Program-made: the position numbers and the translations under genes
Notes under the pieces: generated by a model
What the model was told of the DNA's origin: nothing
Databases searched by the model: none
What the model saw: only the letters and a program-made list of their open reading frames with translations
Shown: piece after piece, positions 1 through 12,649 of the stretch
How the letters are laid out: every line of letters starts with the position of its first letter
Numbering within the stretch: the stretch's first letter is position 1
Assembly (NCBI GenBank): GCA_003013855.2
Contig: ML058433.1
Coordinates: 9,733,966-9,797,965, forward strand
Reading direction: 5' to 3'
Length of the DNA: 64,000 nt
From: Liriodendron chinense
Taxonomy: Eukaryota; Streptophyta; Magnoliopsida; Magnoliales; Magnoliaceae

Positions 1-46
1 TGAGTGGTTGTAGGTGATCACTCTTTTTTTTTTTTTTTTTGAACTC

Positions 47-393
47 CTAAGGTTCATGTACACAACAATACGTGCCAGCATGGCACGACAGGTCCAAGAT
101 CCAATCCATCCATCAGAATGACACCACCATATTGATGCCCTAACCCATGAATCAGATTGATCCAGTTGTCATCTGGGCCACGGTTTGCAAAACAAATGTA
201 CGGCTTTGGAAAAAAAAATTTGGCTGAAGTTTTCTAACCCATCCATATATTTCGGTTATTGAGGCCCACATGCTGATTGGACCAGATTTTATTTTTAAGG
301 AAACATGTATGAGGTCGGACCAACCCAATGGATGGATTAGATCTTGCACATATGTGCCATGCTGGCACACGTGGCATTTACATGAGCTTTATT
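47..393. repeat. MITE-like inverted-repeat element
   Basis: The two ends are inverted copies: GTGCCAGCATGGCAC near 71-86 and GTGCCATGCTGGCAC near 353-367. The similarity extends outward to 'GGTTCATGTA' on the left and the complementary 'TACATGAGC' on the right. No coding capacity. The bases to 684 hold no recognisable gene. Confidence 0.6.
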
Positions 394-1065
394 TCACATG
401 CATGTGTGCTTAGCAAACCTCCCCTTGTTTTAAATAGTGGATCATGCAATGGGGCTTAATTTTACTATCCCACCATGTTACTGATCATATTTTAAATATT
501 GAACACAAGTACCCTAGGATGAGTGTCCTGGGTATTTAGTTCATCGATAGCCAGCCACCATAATACAGATGGATGATCGATGAGTGAATCCAAATTGGCC
601 ATTTTGTGGGTTCTACTGTGAATAGTCCAAGGTAGAAAAATCACGCTGATCAAGGTCCCATCTGAATGCTTGATCAGTAGCAATCAGTATTCGAAGTATC
701 GGTATTGCTACAAGTTTCATTGGCTAGGGATATAGAAACAATATCGATATCGCCGATTTTCGAAAATGTGGGGAAACATGGGGGAAACGATGAAATTTTC
801 AGTGAAACTTTAGGAGATGCTAAAATTCACATATTTGTATATTTAGGAATAAAAAAAATTGTTGCATGGTAAGCTTTCATTTAATGGGGCCTAAAAGTAT
901 GTATAGTCGTGAGAAATCAGTCCAATAGTCGCACAATAATCACTTAAATCTCACTAAACCAATTAACAAGCAAACAAACATGCATAATGCATTCATATAT
1001 TATATATTCATGCATAAATAAGCATAAAAACACAATACACATGCATGATAATCTAACAATCCAAC

Positions 1066-1860
1066 TGTTGACGTTGAATCTCGTCACCAGATGTTGATCA
1101 GGGACCAACTTGAATCTTAGCCGTCTAATCGAGGATCAGAGATGAGCGGACTAGATCGATGAAACCTACAATCACCAATAACGGTCAGGATGGCCGCCGG
1201 GGGTGCCGGCTGGTGGCCCTCCGATACTTAAGTTCGTGATGGTGGGAAGGCTTCTAGAAGCTAAGTATATGATTGTATTTTGTAATGCATTGCACTTACC
1301 TTACTTCGTAGGGTAGAGGGCTTTTTATAGTGTATATCCTTACCATATTGGGCTAGGATTCTGATTTTATAAGGATATAATTTCTTACATAAGATGGACC
1401 ACAATTGTGGCTAGATACGTGATTGCCTTTAAGGCGATAAGCGATATTCTCTATGCACGGCGGATATCTCGCCTGGTAGCTTCTAGAAATTAGATCCCGT
1501 AACTTGTGAAGGACGTTACCCGAGTATTGAGGGTTCGGTATAACCGAGTGCGGTGCCATGACAATTGTTCGGCAATGTCTTGAGGGGGGGGGGGGGGGGG
1601 GGGGGGTCATCACCGATCGCTAATGATTGTTCGAGTATTGATGTGAATCGAGTGCATGTGCGGGAAAATAGCGCTCGACCGTAACAAGTAACCGAGCGCT
1701 CCTTCGGGTCCGAATGACTTCGACATAATGTCTCAAGGTTGATAAAGATTACCGACCAAGCGTTGGCAATCGGGCGCGGTGTAGAGATCGAGGATGTCAG
1801 TCCTCCGATCGCGTTCTGCCTTTAGTTATGCATTTTGGGGTCAGCTCGGAATCCATAACA
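1066..1860. mobile_element. Solo LTR, 795 bp (TGTTGACG...CCATAACA)
   Basis: Bounded by TGTTG... and ...TAACA, with flanking 5-mers ccaac (1061-1065) and ccaat (1861-1865), a target duplication with one mismatch. The interior is GC-richer than its surroundings and carries a run of 23 G at 1584-1606. No internal coding domain is attached, so it is read as a solo LTR inserted into the surrounding hAT element. Confidence 0.6.
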
Positions 1861-1878
1861 CCAATCATCAATCCATCT

Positions 1879-2858
1879 CAATGTTTTAAATATCGATGAT
1901 ATCGGCCGATATATCTCATGGTATATCTTGTATCCCACCTGTGCGATACGAAACATACAGGTAGTGGCGATATATCCCACATGTTCGATCGGTGTGCATT
2001 TTCAATTTTCAATCCCTTTTTTTGTTGAAATTATGTTAATTTAGTGTCAAATGATTACAAATCCATTGGTTCTTCATGTTTTGCATGAAAAATCATGGAG
2101 TTGGAGCTTTGATTTCGATATCCATTGGTTCTTCGTGTTCTCGATACTTTTTTCAAAATTTTCCTTCAACCAGCTGTTAATTGAGATTAATTTCGAAGTA
2201 TTTAGGAGTATTTGATGAAATGATCATCACATACACTTTAATTTCGAAATTTGAGTGTAGGTGGTCCGATTTGGGAAAACTTGGGGAAATTTCCCCAATT
2301 TCTCCCAAACTACTTGCAATGTTGCACTCCAAACATGAATCAAACATGTATGAGGGTTGATCTACTAATTTGTTAAGTCCTTGTTAATTTTTAGAAAATA
2401 AAAATCATTTTTAATTAAAAATTAATAAAAAATATAATTAAAATAATTTCTTTTTTTTAAATTTCCCTTCAACCAGCTATCAATTGAGACTAATTTCCAA
2501 GTATTTAGGACTGTTTAATGAAATGATCATCACATGCACTCTAAATGTTATGCATTCAATTTGAATATAGTTGCATTAGTTCAGGCAGAAAACGCATAGC
2601 TTAGGACCCTATTCAAAGGAAACCTATTATGTGCACTTCTTTTTTAAGATTTTATGATTTAAAAGTGTGTATTAATGTCTTTTTTAACAATCCCTTAAGA
2701 TTCATTGAAAAATTCAACTATTTTCCTAATATTTCCCCATGTTTCCCAAAAAGTGTAATAAATTACCCGATACAAACGATATAACCCGTGTGATAACCAA
2801 TACATATCTATATCCCAAGGATGTGGTATGTAACATGATACTGATGTTTCGAACATTG
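1879..2858. mobile_element. Non-autonomous hAT element, 980 bp, with target duplication
   Basis: Left end CAATGTTTTAAATATCG; right end, read on the minus strand, CAATGTTCGAAACATCAG. Flanks are atccatct (1871-1878) and atccatcc (2859-2866), 7 of 8 bases matching, the 8-bp duplication typical of hAT. It is colinear with the element at 46350-47298. No transposase. Confidence 0.78.
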
Positions 2859-3163
2859 ATCCATCCATCCCATCCAACCATTCATCCAACCATCCAACCA
2901 TCCATCCAACCATCCATCCAATCCATCTCATCCATCCAAACATTTTTAATAAACAAATTATTTTTTGGATATATCAATACATTAGCGATATTACTAAAAT
3001 ATCATTGATACACCGACGATACAAGTGACACCTGGAATTTCATAGTCGAAAATATTGACAATACATTGGCGATATTGATACATTGGCAATACAAGTGACA
3101 TTTGGAATTTACACCGTCGAAAATATTAGTGATATATTGGCTATATCAACACATTGGCGATAC

Positions 3164-4085
3164 CAGTGTTCAAAGTATCGATATTGCTACAAGTTTCGCA
3201 AGCCAGGGATACAGAAACAATATCGATGTCACTGATAATATTGTCGATAACCAAAAATGTGAGGAAACGTTGGAAAAACATGGGAAAAACAGTGGAAATT
3301 TTCAGTGGAACTTCAAGAGATGCTAAAATACACACATTTGCATATTTAAGATTAAAAAAATTGCAAAAAGAATGCATACAGAATAAATTTTCATTTAATG
3401 AGGGGCTTAAAAGCACGTGTTGTTGTAATAAATCAGTCCAACTATCCCATCAATCCCATCTATCCATCCAACCATCCCACCTTCCATTGAAACATCCATC
3501 AATATTTCAGAATATCAACAACGCACGATATTTTGCCGAGAAATCATTGACAACTGAAAAGGAGACGAAAGAATGTGGTCTTAATATCGCCCATGTTGTG
3601 TTGTTGATAATATCGTTGACAATTTGATCACTGCATAGAACCATGCACCCATAAAAAAAATTTGAAATGGAATTTTTTAATAAACGAAAATTTGGAGATA
3701 TCGATACATTGGCGATTTTATCGAAATATCACCAATACACTAGCGATACAATTGACATCTGGAATTTACATAATTGAAAATATTGGCGATAATTGGAGAT
3801 ATCGATACATTGGCGATACAAGCGACACTTGGAATTTATATGGTCGAAAATATTGGTGATACATTGGTGATATTGATACATTAGCGATACATTGTTGATA
3901 CCTAAGATTTTTTATACTACTGGGTTATCGGTATCGCTACTAGTGTTATCATTATCATTGAGCTAGAGATATAGATAATATCGAGGATATTTCGAATTTC
4001 TGATACCAACAGTGTTATCAGTATCGCCGAGCTAGAGATATGGATAATATTGGGGATATTAATATCAGGGATACTTTGAACAATG
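3164..4085. mobile_element. Non-autonomous hAT element
   Basis: Left end CAGTGTTCAAAGTATCGATA; right end inverted, CATTGTTCAAAGTATCCCTG. The interior holds a short CATC-type tetranucleotide tract (about 3448-3490) and arrays of 'gatacattggcgata'. No convincing 8-bp duplication was found at these ends, so one boundary may belong to the neighbouring nested copy. Confidence 0.6.
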
Positions 4086-4342
4086 CATTGATTTGCACCC
4101 ATAAAACAAATGGTGGAAACAAAAGATGGGAATAGACGCCAGTTGAAGACAACAATTCAACTAATAGAAACATTAAGATCATCCAACTGGTATGGATTTT
4201 ATAAAGGCTGAAATAGGCCGCACATATGGAAATAATTAGAAATTGGGACAAGCTGCATGACTTTTTCAATGAACGGCCAAAACAAAGGAATCACGGAGCA
4301 ATACTCTAGCACAACCACTAGGGACTTATGTGGGGACCACCC

Positions 4343-4592
4343 AATCTCTCATGTCCATTCTTAGAGAGGCCAACTCCGATGTGGATTCTCTCGCCAAGCA
4401 GAGAGTCGATTCTAATGGAGTGAACGAGGTTGATTTGTGATGAGGGTCTAAGGCCTACTCTTTTGTGGACGTATGCTGGCATGTTTGTCCATGTATGATT
4501 TTTGGGTGGCTGCAGTTGTGAAGCCCCCTCATACTATCTTTTTTTCTTTTGTTTGAGTAAAGTTCCAATACCCACAAAAAAAAAAAAAAAAA
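4343..4592 (+). mobile_element. LINE (L1-type) 3' end with poly-A
   Basis: One frame reads LMSILREANSDVDSLAKQRV, the REAN...D.LAK signature at the end of the RNase H domain of plant L1 elements. Non-coding sequence and an A-run (about 4576-4592) follow. The rest of the element is missing. 4593-5616 carries no convincing gene. Confidence 0.65.
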
Positions 4593-5616
4593 CCCACCAG
4601 GGTAGGAGAGAGATATCCACGACTCTATTTCAATAGACAAGATGATCTCCAAGGAAGGTGATGAACAAAATATACCAAACATAATAGAAGATAGAGATGA
4701 ATTCTTGCACTATAAAGGAGAATGACCAAAGGATTACCAATCCCTCCAATGAGAGATTATATAGACTCTTCATCACAAATGGGAAGTTCAATCTCCCATG
4801 GAACATTAATGGACATACCCATTTCCACATGGGCTTTGCATTCCCCCCGAGGCCCTTCATCTCCCAACGGATCTTCGGTCAACTTAATGGAATGGGCTCA
4901 CCCCTTAATATTTTTTTACAATGCTAAGTGGGGTCCACGTCCTAGAGTGGTCGCCCATGGGTCTACGTCTAACATTTTTTTTTCCTGTGGGCCATCCACG
5001 GTGGGGGCCCCAAGATGGACATCAAGACAAACAGTTGTGAGTAGCAATGAAGCAACACCATTTCATTGAAACAAACAGCGAGCTCCTCTTTAGTACCTAA
5101 GAAAAACTCGAGGATGGGTGCTTAAATTCATAGATTGAAATTTGATGGGTCTGACTGTGATGTGTTTTCCATCATATAAGCATCCACATGGTTCATTTAC
5201 TAACATTTATTAAACAATGGCAACCCATCCACCTATACATGACTTACATGTATGACATCCAGACTGTCAAACTGTGTGCCCCACTGCAAATGAAGAACAG
5301 CCTCATCACTCACTAGATCCAACCATCCAAAGAGAAAAGGAAAATGGCCAGTGGTATGAATTCAATAAGTATCAGATGGTTAAGATCTACTGAACAGTGT
5401 GATTTTTGGGTTATGCTCCGTCTTCGAGGGCCCACAATTTGGAGAGTGGATCGATGTACAGGTATGCCATGTATGGTGGATGGGTTGCTTACATTTACTA
5501 ATCACTGGAGAAGGTTGAGAACACAAAGATTATCAAAAAAATTGCAAAAAAGAGAGAAGAAATTAAGAATAATATAAACAAGTAATCAGAAACTGTTTGG
5601 ATATGGTGTTTATCTT

Positions 5617-5634
5617 GGGGGGGGGGGGGGGGGG
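5617..5634. repeat. Homopolymer run, 18 G
   Basis: An uninterrupted G run followed by AGGGAGG. Flanking sequence to about 6400 is GA-rich and shows no recognisable gene; the open frames on the opposite strand are low-complexity Ser/Pro/Leu shadows. Confidence 0.9.
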
Positions 5635-6418
5635 AGGGAGGCACTTGATAATAATAATGTAGTTTAATGGTTACGAAAAATCCATGTTATAAAAAATACC
5701 AATAAATATGAATGAAAATAAATAAAACAGTGTATAGTTTTTTCTCTCTCTTTACTTGATTATTGTAATTGGAACAATCAAGTAGCAATTGCTCATTTCG
5801 TTCTCCACCGATATCAAGTTGACTTGGACAAGTGCGAGAGCCAGATGAGAGCGAGAGCAAGAACGAGATGCAGCTCATCATTGCAGCAATGGATGAGCAG
5901 AGAAGGCAAGAGTCATCATCGACAAAGGTTGGAAACACAAAGAGGAAGACCAAGAGACTGCTCTAGCAAGGGACCAAAAGAGGCAAAGTAGGGAGAGGGG
6001 GTAGGGAGCAGAGTATTTAGGGGATTTGGGTGTGGGAAATCGTCGAGGATGGTGAGAGGCAGATCATTAACTAGAGGGGGTGTGGATGGGTTAAAGGGCG
6101 GGGGAGGAAGAAGCATTGTGGGGAGGGAGGGTAGAATTAGGGTGGTGAAGAGGGGGAAGAGACCCGACAGACAAATCTCCCATCATCTTATTATGGAATC
6201 TTCGCCCGGGGGAGACTAAACTAAAGAGAAACCTCAAGGAGAATCTTGGTGAGGGGACGAGATTGGAAGGGAGTAGTCGACAAGAGGGAGAGGAGAAAGG
6301 GGGTAGTCTTAGAGAGGAACAAAGAGGGCAGAGAGACTTGGGGGTATGGGTTGAGATCAGAAGGAATGGGAGGGAGAAGGCTAGAGGGAAGGAGGAGGGA
6401 GTTAGGCACTCTTTGCTG

Positions 6419-6660
6419 GAGATGCTGACTCTGTTTGTGGAAAACTTTCTAGACGATTGGTCAGACATGCAGCTCATTAGGGAGTTCAGTAAGATCGACA
6501 AGGTGAGAGAAGTTTTCATTCCCCAATCAAATGGCTCCCCTCGCAGCTATGATTCTGTAAAGACAGAGGAGGAGGAAACAACAAAATGGGTGCTCCTTTG
6601 ATGGCAAGTGTCTGGTGGTGAAGTAAGCCAAATACAGTTTGGAGGTTGTCAATCGCAGGG
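6419..6660 (+). pseudogene. RRM-domain remnant, probably LINE ORF1-type
   Basis: The frame reads LTLFVENFLDDWSDMQLIRE then FSKIDKVREVFIPQSNG. This matches the RNP2 strand and first helix of an RNA-recognition motif (FVEN.P.DW.....REF..G.V..VFIP). In plants this variant is common in L1-type ORF1 proteins and related chimeric genes. The RNP1 segment is eroded and the frame stops at 6599-6601, after which similarity continues weakly (GGEVSQIQ). A fragment; function not inferred. Confidence 0.5.
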
Positions 6661-6790
6661 AGAATAGGGTAATAGAGGGAGGAAGAAAAACTAATAATGT
6701 TGTAGAGCCGAGCGACGCAATGTTCCTAAAGCATAGACACGGAGTGGAGCCTTTGAAGCAACCCTAGTCCTTCTGTGAGGTGGTCGCTAG

Positions 6791-7887
6791 CAATGTTTTC
6801 GGTATTGGTACCGACGGATGTATCGCACCCTTAAGATACGGAAACATATCAGGTATCGCATGAGAAGTGTCAGATGTATCGCCGTTTTTGGAAACATTGG
6901 AAAATTGATCAAAATTTTCAATGAAACTATAGGGAATGTTAAAAGGACATCATTACCCAATTAGAGCACAAAGGATGTCCTATAATATATAATGCTTTCA
7001 TTTAAAAAAATTAAATTACTTTTTTTTTTAATTTTGTTTAAAATTAAACTAATTTTTTAAAATAAATAAACAAGTGTGGCTAACATTAAGATTAGCATAA
7101 CTCATAAATACAAAATATTAGTCATACATAACATCTAGTAAATCTAATTTTTTCAAATAAAATTATTTTTAATTAGTTTTCAACATCTTTTAATTGAGAA
7201 TATTTTTAAACATTTCAAAAAGTTCTATCAATCTATAGATCAACCTCTAAGCACTCTAATTTGATTTTTTCAACCTCTAATTGCAAGTTTGAAATAGAGA
7301 AAATTTCGGATTTCTCCAATTTCCCCTAATTTTTCTAAATTTGAAAATCGAAGGTCAAAACCCTTGATTGGGCACTCCAAACATACAAAATCACGAATAT
7401 GAACTTCATTCCATTGATTTTAATGAATTTAAACAAGAAAAAACCGTCTAAATTCACAAAAATTCACCAATTTGGGATTTGGTACAATACGCACTTCAAC
7501 CTCGATTTTCACCACCAAATCTCCTTTCCTCTCTAAACAATCGAAAAAGAGTGGTTGAAATTTCGTTAGGAATATAATGAAAGCAAAAATGAAAATAAAA
7601 AAAAAAAAAAAATAAAAAATAAAGATAAAAAAATAAAGAAATAAAAAGAAAAAAGATTTTTTGGGATATTTGGCAATCTTTGACTGTGATATATAGCAAT
7701 ACACTACTTACAATACACCGATACATAACAATGCATTGCGATACATTTTGATACATTGTAGTACATTACAATATATTGATTGATACTAGAAAGTTTCCCA
7801 ACTAAAGCCCAATATTGTATCGATACTGTGCGATATTGATGATATCAGCTGATATATTGGAAAATATTATCAATACTGCAATCATTG
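6791..7887. mobile_element. Non-autonomous hAT-family element, about 1.1 kb
   Basis: Ends are CAATGTTTTCGGTATTGGTA and, inverted, CAATGATTGCAGTATTGATA. The left subterminal region matches the autonomous copy at 8491 ('gtatcgc...ggaaac...aatgaaact...gttaaaa'). Flanks gtcgctag and atcacaag agree at 5 of 8 positions, consistent with an old, eroded target duplication. Confidence 0.65.
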
Positions 7888-8869
7888 ATCACAAGAAGTC
7901 GGAGGATTAGTGTACTGAGGCAGAAAGGCAAAAGACTAAGAAGGGAGGGAAAGCTAGGGTTGCAGAGTTGGTGCAGTGGGTCTGGAGGGAGGAGACTTGT
8001 GCAGGCTTATTTTGGGTGTATTTTTTTCAAGTTAGTACGTGTACATGTGTATGAGGGTATTTATGTCATTTTCTTATGATAAGATATTTCTAACAAAATA
8101 AGGGGGAGACATGAGAGTGAATTCATGTTTTTCATTTTTTTTTCCATTCTCTTCATTTTCTTTTCTTTTCATTCATTCTTTCAAAGTTTTTTAATCTTTC
8201 ATCTTGATATAAGAGCATCAAGATCGTCATAAGATTTTAACAGAGAATGATCAAAGGCAACTAGAAGCGTTGTCTGCAGGTGTTGATGTCATCTAACTGT
8301 ACTGCTAACATCAACAGTCATACGGTCAGGTTGGTCAAATCAGAATAAAACCACTACCACCTGGATCGTTTTGATTTATCATAGTTTTTGGTGATTTTTT
8401 CAGCTTTTTAAGCCATCTAATGGTGTTTTAAGGCGGTCCACCAAAAAACTAAAAAAACGTGGGTTTCGAAACAAATCAGATGGCTGCGATCAGTGTTCGT
8501 AGTATCGATATCGCGTTACGTTTCGCACCCTTGGGATAAAGATACATATCGCGTATCGGTGGGAAATATCGGTTGTATCACGGAATGTATCGCACTTTTT
8601 GGGAAACATGGGGAAACATTGAAAAATTGATTGAATTTTTCAATGAAACTTCCGGGATTGTTAAAATGGACCTCAATACACACATTTAAATCATAATATG
8701 TAACAAAAAAAGTCCACATAACAGAGTTCCTTGATCCTAAGCTATGCGCTATCTGATTGAACTGATGCAACCATTGTATAAATTGATTCCATAACATATA
8801 AAAATGTAACAAGACATTAATGTAAACACAACCAATGCATTGACAAAGTAAAATAAGCAAGATAGTTGA

Positions 8870-11800
8870 GAAATATACCTATGGATGCAACTGACTGCTG
8901 CCTAGACCCACATAGAGTTGCGCGGTGGCTCATAATCATCGTCTCCATCTCGACGAGGTTGGGAATAGAACTGCTGCTCCACAAAACGACAGTATTATGC
9001 CCAGGTCATAGTAGAATGTGCCCAGGTCATAGTAGAATGGTACCCAACTAAGATACTCCCTGACATAACGCTAGTACTCATCCTCTCCAAACTGAACCAA
9101 TACGCCCATCCATGGGTACTGTGTAATCGTAACAGTCTGTGACTGATATGGAGCTGGGATGGGCATAGATGGTTCTCCAGAATATCCATATTGCTCGCCA
9201 TATGTGTACTGTGGCCCATGACCCTACCCATATGCAGAAGTGAACTCCTGACCGTAGTTGAAAAATGATGTGCAGTAGCTGCTGGAGTCGCTTACCGCAT
9301 ATCGACCAGGTCTGTATTCATACTGTGGCATGGAACTCGAGCTCCCCTCCCCTATCTGTGATCCATATCCAACTGTGGCATGGAACTCGAGCTCCCCCCC
9401 CCCCTGTATGTGATCCATATCCATACTGTGGCATGGAACTCGAGCTCCCCTCCCTTGAACGCGATGTAGATCCAGAGTTACGACGTACTCGATCCCTAGT
9501 GCCACGTAGGCACCCACGACCGTAGGTGTCTCTCATCAAAATAGCCAATAGTCGCTCATCTATATCTGTCAGTGGCTGGGTTTTCTGTTTCTCACGCAAC
9601 TTCTTTCTAGTGTATGCTTTGTTGATTACAAGCCGCGGACGTGGTTCATTTGGCCGAGAACTGTGGTCGGTGTCCTGTGTGGCATGATCAAACTCTCTCT
9701 CCCCTGTGAATGGGCTAAGTGGCCTCTGAGACTGACTCCCAGTATGAGACTCGCTCTCGCCGCCACCATCCCCGTCATCATCATCATCGTCGTCATCATC
9801 ATCATCATCATCATCATCATCTCCACCACCACCACCATTATCACCATCACTCGTCATATCTGATAATGTCTCACCGCCACGTGACCCGCGTGATAAAGAC
9901 TGTCGCGAGCTCCTCTGCGGATCCCTCGTCAAAGGGTCAAATAACTCAGGTGGAGATCTCTACTCCTGTACATGGGCATCAACATTAATGCCCTGCTCTA
10001 CTGCCTCCGCCTCCGCATGTGGCTCTGGTCTCCCATCAGATGTATCCAAGTCGTCGGACCTAACCCACAGGTAAAGTGGGTCATCATCGTTCGCATCCAC
10101 ATAAGCATGCTGTCCGATAGTCATTAGATCCAATGGGTCTTCCTCTATCTTTCTTCTTCCTTCAGTACGGAGCACCCTCTCTCGTAGCTTCATGTTATAG
10201 TGGCAATAGACCAGCTTCTGAAGCCTGTCATACCCTATCCGATTCCTGCTTGTTCATGTGGACCAGTGAGAATGTACTCCAATTTCTCTCACAGGGTGAG
10301 GAGGACACCGTCTGTGCCAGCACACAAACAGCCAAGCGTTGCAAGACCTCAGAATCACAACCGTAGATGGCTCACCATTCACCTGTAAGAATTGTTTTTC
10401 ATTACTATAATACCCACCAAAATAGTATGAAAATTATAATTTGCTTTGAAGAGCATCGTATGAATTATGAAGCATGCAACAACTCACATGGCATCATGGA
10501 CGTCCTCGACCTCATCACTACATTCCCAAACATCCCCACAGCATCATGAAATCTAACGATCTGATGAATGTATAAAGCAATAATGGTAAGTCTATAGTGT
10601 TTTAAGATATAAGATGAAGCAAGTACTACGATAAATGCAGACATATTTACCTCGGAACCGAATGTGGCTTTCCCATCACAGTTGGGGAATAATTTTTCAT
10701 ACACCTCGTGCACCGCCCTCTTTAATGAGTTGTCTTGGTAGAACTTGCGGGTGTAGTGGTACTTTGGATTCAAAAAGTAGGCTGAATGGTAACAACATAT
10801 ACATATTTACACATACCATCAATATAATGGTTATACATGTTATGCAAAGAGGTACATAAATGTGTAAAATGAATGATTCAAGTATGTACCAGCCTTATAA
10901 AGTGGATGTGATAGAGTCCTTTCCTAACAATTGTCGATGATTTTATGCACCCATTGATACGACTTAGGATTTCCGACCTGGATGGCATCTTTCATCACTT
11001 GTATGGATGCATACAATGATCCCATTGATGGAGTCACCTCATTGTCGACCGTCCTCAACACGCAATATATAGGCTTGATAATGGACAACATATTGCGCAC
11101 ACATTCTCAAAATGAATGACTCAACACAAGCTCCTCATACCTCCAAGTCACTTTCTTGAGACGCTTTTTCCAATCACCATACTCCTTAGAGGTGAAGAGC
11201 TCCCATAGCCCCTGCCTGTGTTTGAAAATGCTCTTCAAGGCGATGTAATTTGTGGCGAACCGTGTCACCCCAGGCCGTACTATATTCCCACCACACTTTT
11301 TTCGCATCTCAGCCAACAACCATGTGTGGTTGTAAATATAACTCGTGATGAGTCTTGCGTCTGTAATAGTCATCTTTACAGCCAGCATATCTCCAATCGC
11401 TCCTAACATTAGATCTATGCAATGGGCTGCACAAGATGTCCAATACAAATTATACTTTTCTTCGAGATCCTTCCCTGCCCTCACAAATGCGCTCCCATTG
11501 TCTGTCACAAATTGCACAAATATTCTTTCTCCCAACATCGTGCATCACTTTGTACATTAATTTGTAGATGTAGTTTGCATCTTTAATTTTGTCGCTTGCA
11601 TCTCAAAAGATTTAAAGAAAACTGCCCTTCCCCTATAGAACACCATAAAATTTATGATCGACATCTTCGTCAGTCCAGTCCAACCGTCACACATGACGGT
11701 GCAGCCATACATCTCCCATGACGGCTTGTACGAATCCACGCACGCTCTCATCTCATTATGCTCTTCATCAAGATACCTTCCCATTATCTCACGGGGTGAG

Positions 11801-12545
11801 GGGGGCACCACGCCCTCACCCCCTCGTTGCACTTCAGATATCATATTCTTGAAGTGCGGGCTCCCTGCTGCATTCGCAGAAACCTGATCGTATATGAAAA
11901 ATCTCGCAATGAACTTTTCAACTTTCTTTCTCACATCCCCCCAACTAAACATGTCTTTCAACTTCTTTTATGTCCCCCCAGCCCCCTTATACATCCTCGA
12001 CTTTGAAGGAGGATCTGGAATCTGCATACTAGCACCACATGTCAAACCAAAAAAACATCCCCTTGTACTTCCCCCAGCCTCACTTCCCCCACCCCCAGAC
12101 CCACTCCCCCCATGCTCATGAGTAGACCCCTCAAATCTAGGCCTGCTCGCCTCCACCCTTTTCATTTGATCATCCTCCCAACGTTCTCGGATCGATTCCT
12201 CAACTGCACGTCTATAATCTGGATTCTCGTCCTCATCTAGATCCACCACATCTTCTTCAACAAATGGTGGCCGCCCCAGCTCCTCCCTAATCTCCCTCTC
12301 TCTTGTAGCTCTTTAATCTTTTATCTTCACATTTCTTTTTAGGGCCTCCCTAATCTCCTCCCTCACATCTTTTGGGCATTTGGGGCAATCTTTAACATTT
12401 ATCTACCTGCCCGTTTGATGCTCCTTTAAGCAGGTTACCCCACCACTCTATGACACATGGCCACAAAAACTACATATGGCCCCATATCGATTATTGGGGA
12501 TATAGCACGGCCATATTTCCATCCAATATCTAGTTGTCTCCCTCC
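8870..12545 (-). pseudogene. hAT transposase (BED finger, DUF659, hAT dimerisation), broken
   Basis: Read on the minus strand from 12545 downward: BED zinc finger near 12520-12370 (YGAICSFCGHV, GGVTCLKEH, NVKDCPKCP) with stops; linker (RRAVEESIRERWEDDQMKRV); DUF659 (11961-11557, EMYGCTVMCDGWTGLTKMSI; 11538-11107, FVQFVTDNGSAFVRAGKDLE and SCAAHCIDLML); then an intron-containing part; then hAT dimerisation near 10380-10190 (SSSPCERNWSTFSLVHMNK). The tail has an acidic poly-Asp run (about 9776-9830) and Gly/Tyr/Ser-rich repeats down to 8870. At least two frameshifts near 11590-11530, a TGA in place of the second Trp of the dimerisation motif, and a one-base loss near 10230 break it. Confidence 0.85.
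9318..9470 (-). repeat. Three tandem copies of about 51 bp in the transposase tail
   Basis: The unit contains 'actgtggcatggaactcgag' followed by a C-rich stretch and 'tgatccatatcc'. It begins near 9318, 9370 and 9421. On the coding strand it gives a Ser/Gly/Tyr-rich repeat (SSSSMPQYGYG). C-run length differs between copies, which shifts the frame. Confidence 0.8.
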
Positions 12546-12649
12546 TCCGCGTTCTCCTCCACCTCCTTCCAACATGTTTTACCTACAAACATGAAATCAT
12601 AAAAAAACAACCACACTTAGGAATGGATTTACAGTAATCGGAAAAACTT

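Larger units (their letters stand above)
685..3163 (+). mobile_element. Non-autonomous hAT-family fragment, interrupted twice
   Basis: Starts with the family terminus CAGTATTCGAAGTATCGG, followed by the shared subterminal block ('ctacaagttt...ggatatagaaacaatatcgatatcg', 'gtgaaacttt...gatgctaaaat'). It is interrupted by the solo LTR at 1066-1860 and a second hAT element at 1879-2858. It continues as 'gatacattggcgatat' repeats to 3163. Its own right terminus was not resolved because another copy begins there. Confidence 0.6.

Noticed and set aside
2860..3500. CATC repeats as a CRISPR-like or centromeric array
   Set aside because: No regular spacer structure; short degenerate tetranucleotide tracts inside hAT elements of a plant genome.
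5344..5577. 77-codon open frame starting MASGMNSISIRW
   Set aside because: No recognisable domain; the sequence has the style of non-coding intergenic repeat ('gggcccac...atggtggatgg').
6091..6519. 142-codon minus-strand open frame rich in Ser, Pro and Leu
   Set aside because: Shadow of a GA-rich stretch and an RRM remnant on the opposite strand; no domain, low complexity.
9318..9932. 204-codon open frame with a poly-Asp run, as a separate gene
   Set aside because: It is contiguous with and in the same orientation as the hAT transposase remnant, within the element's TIRs; read as the transposase tail.
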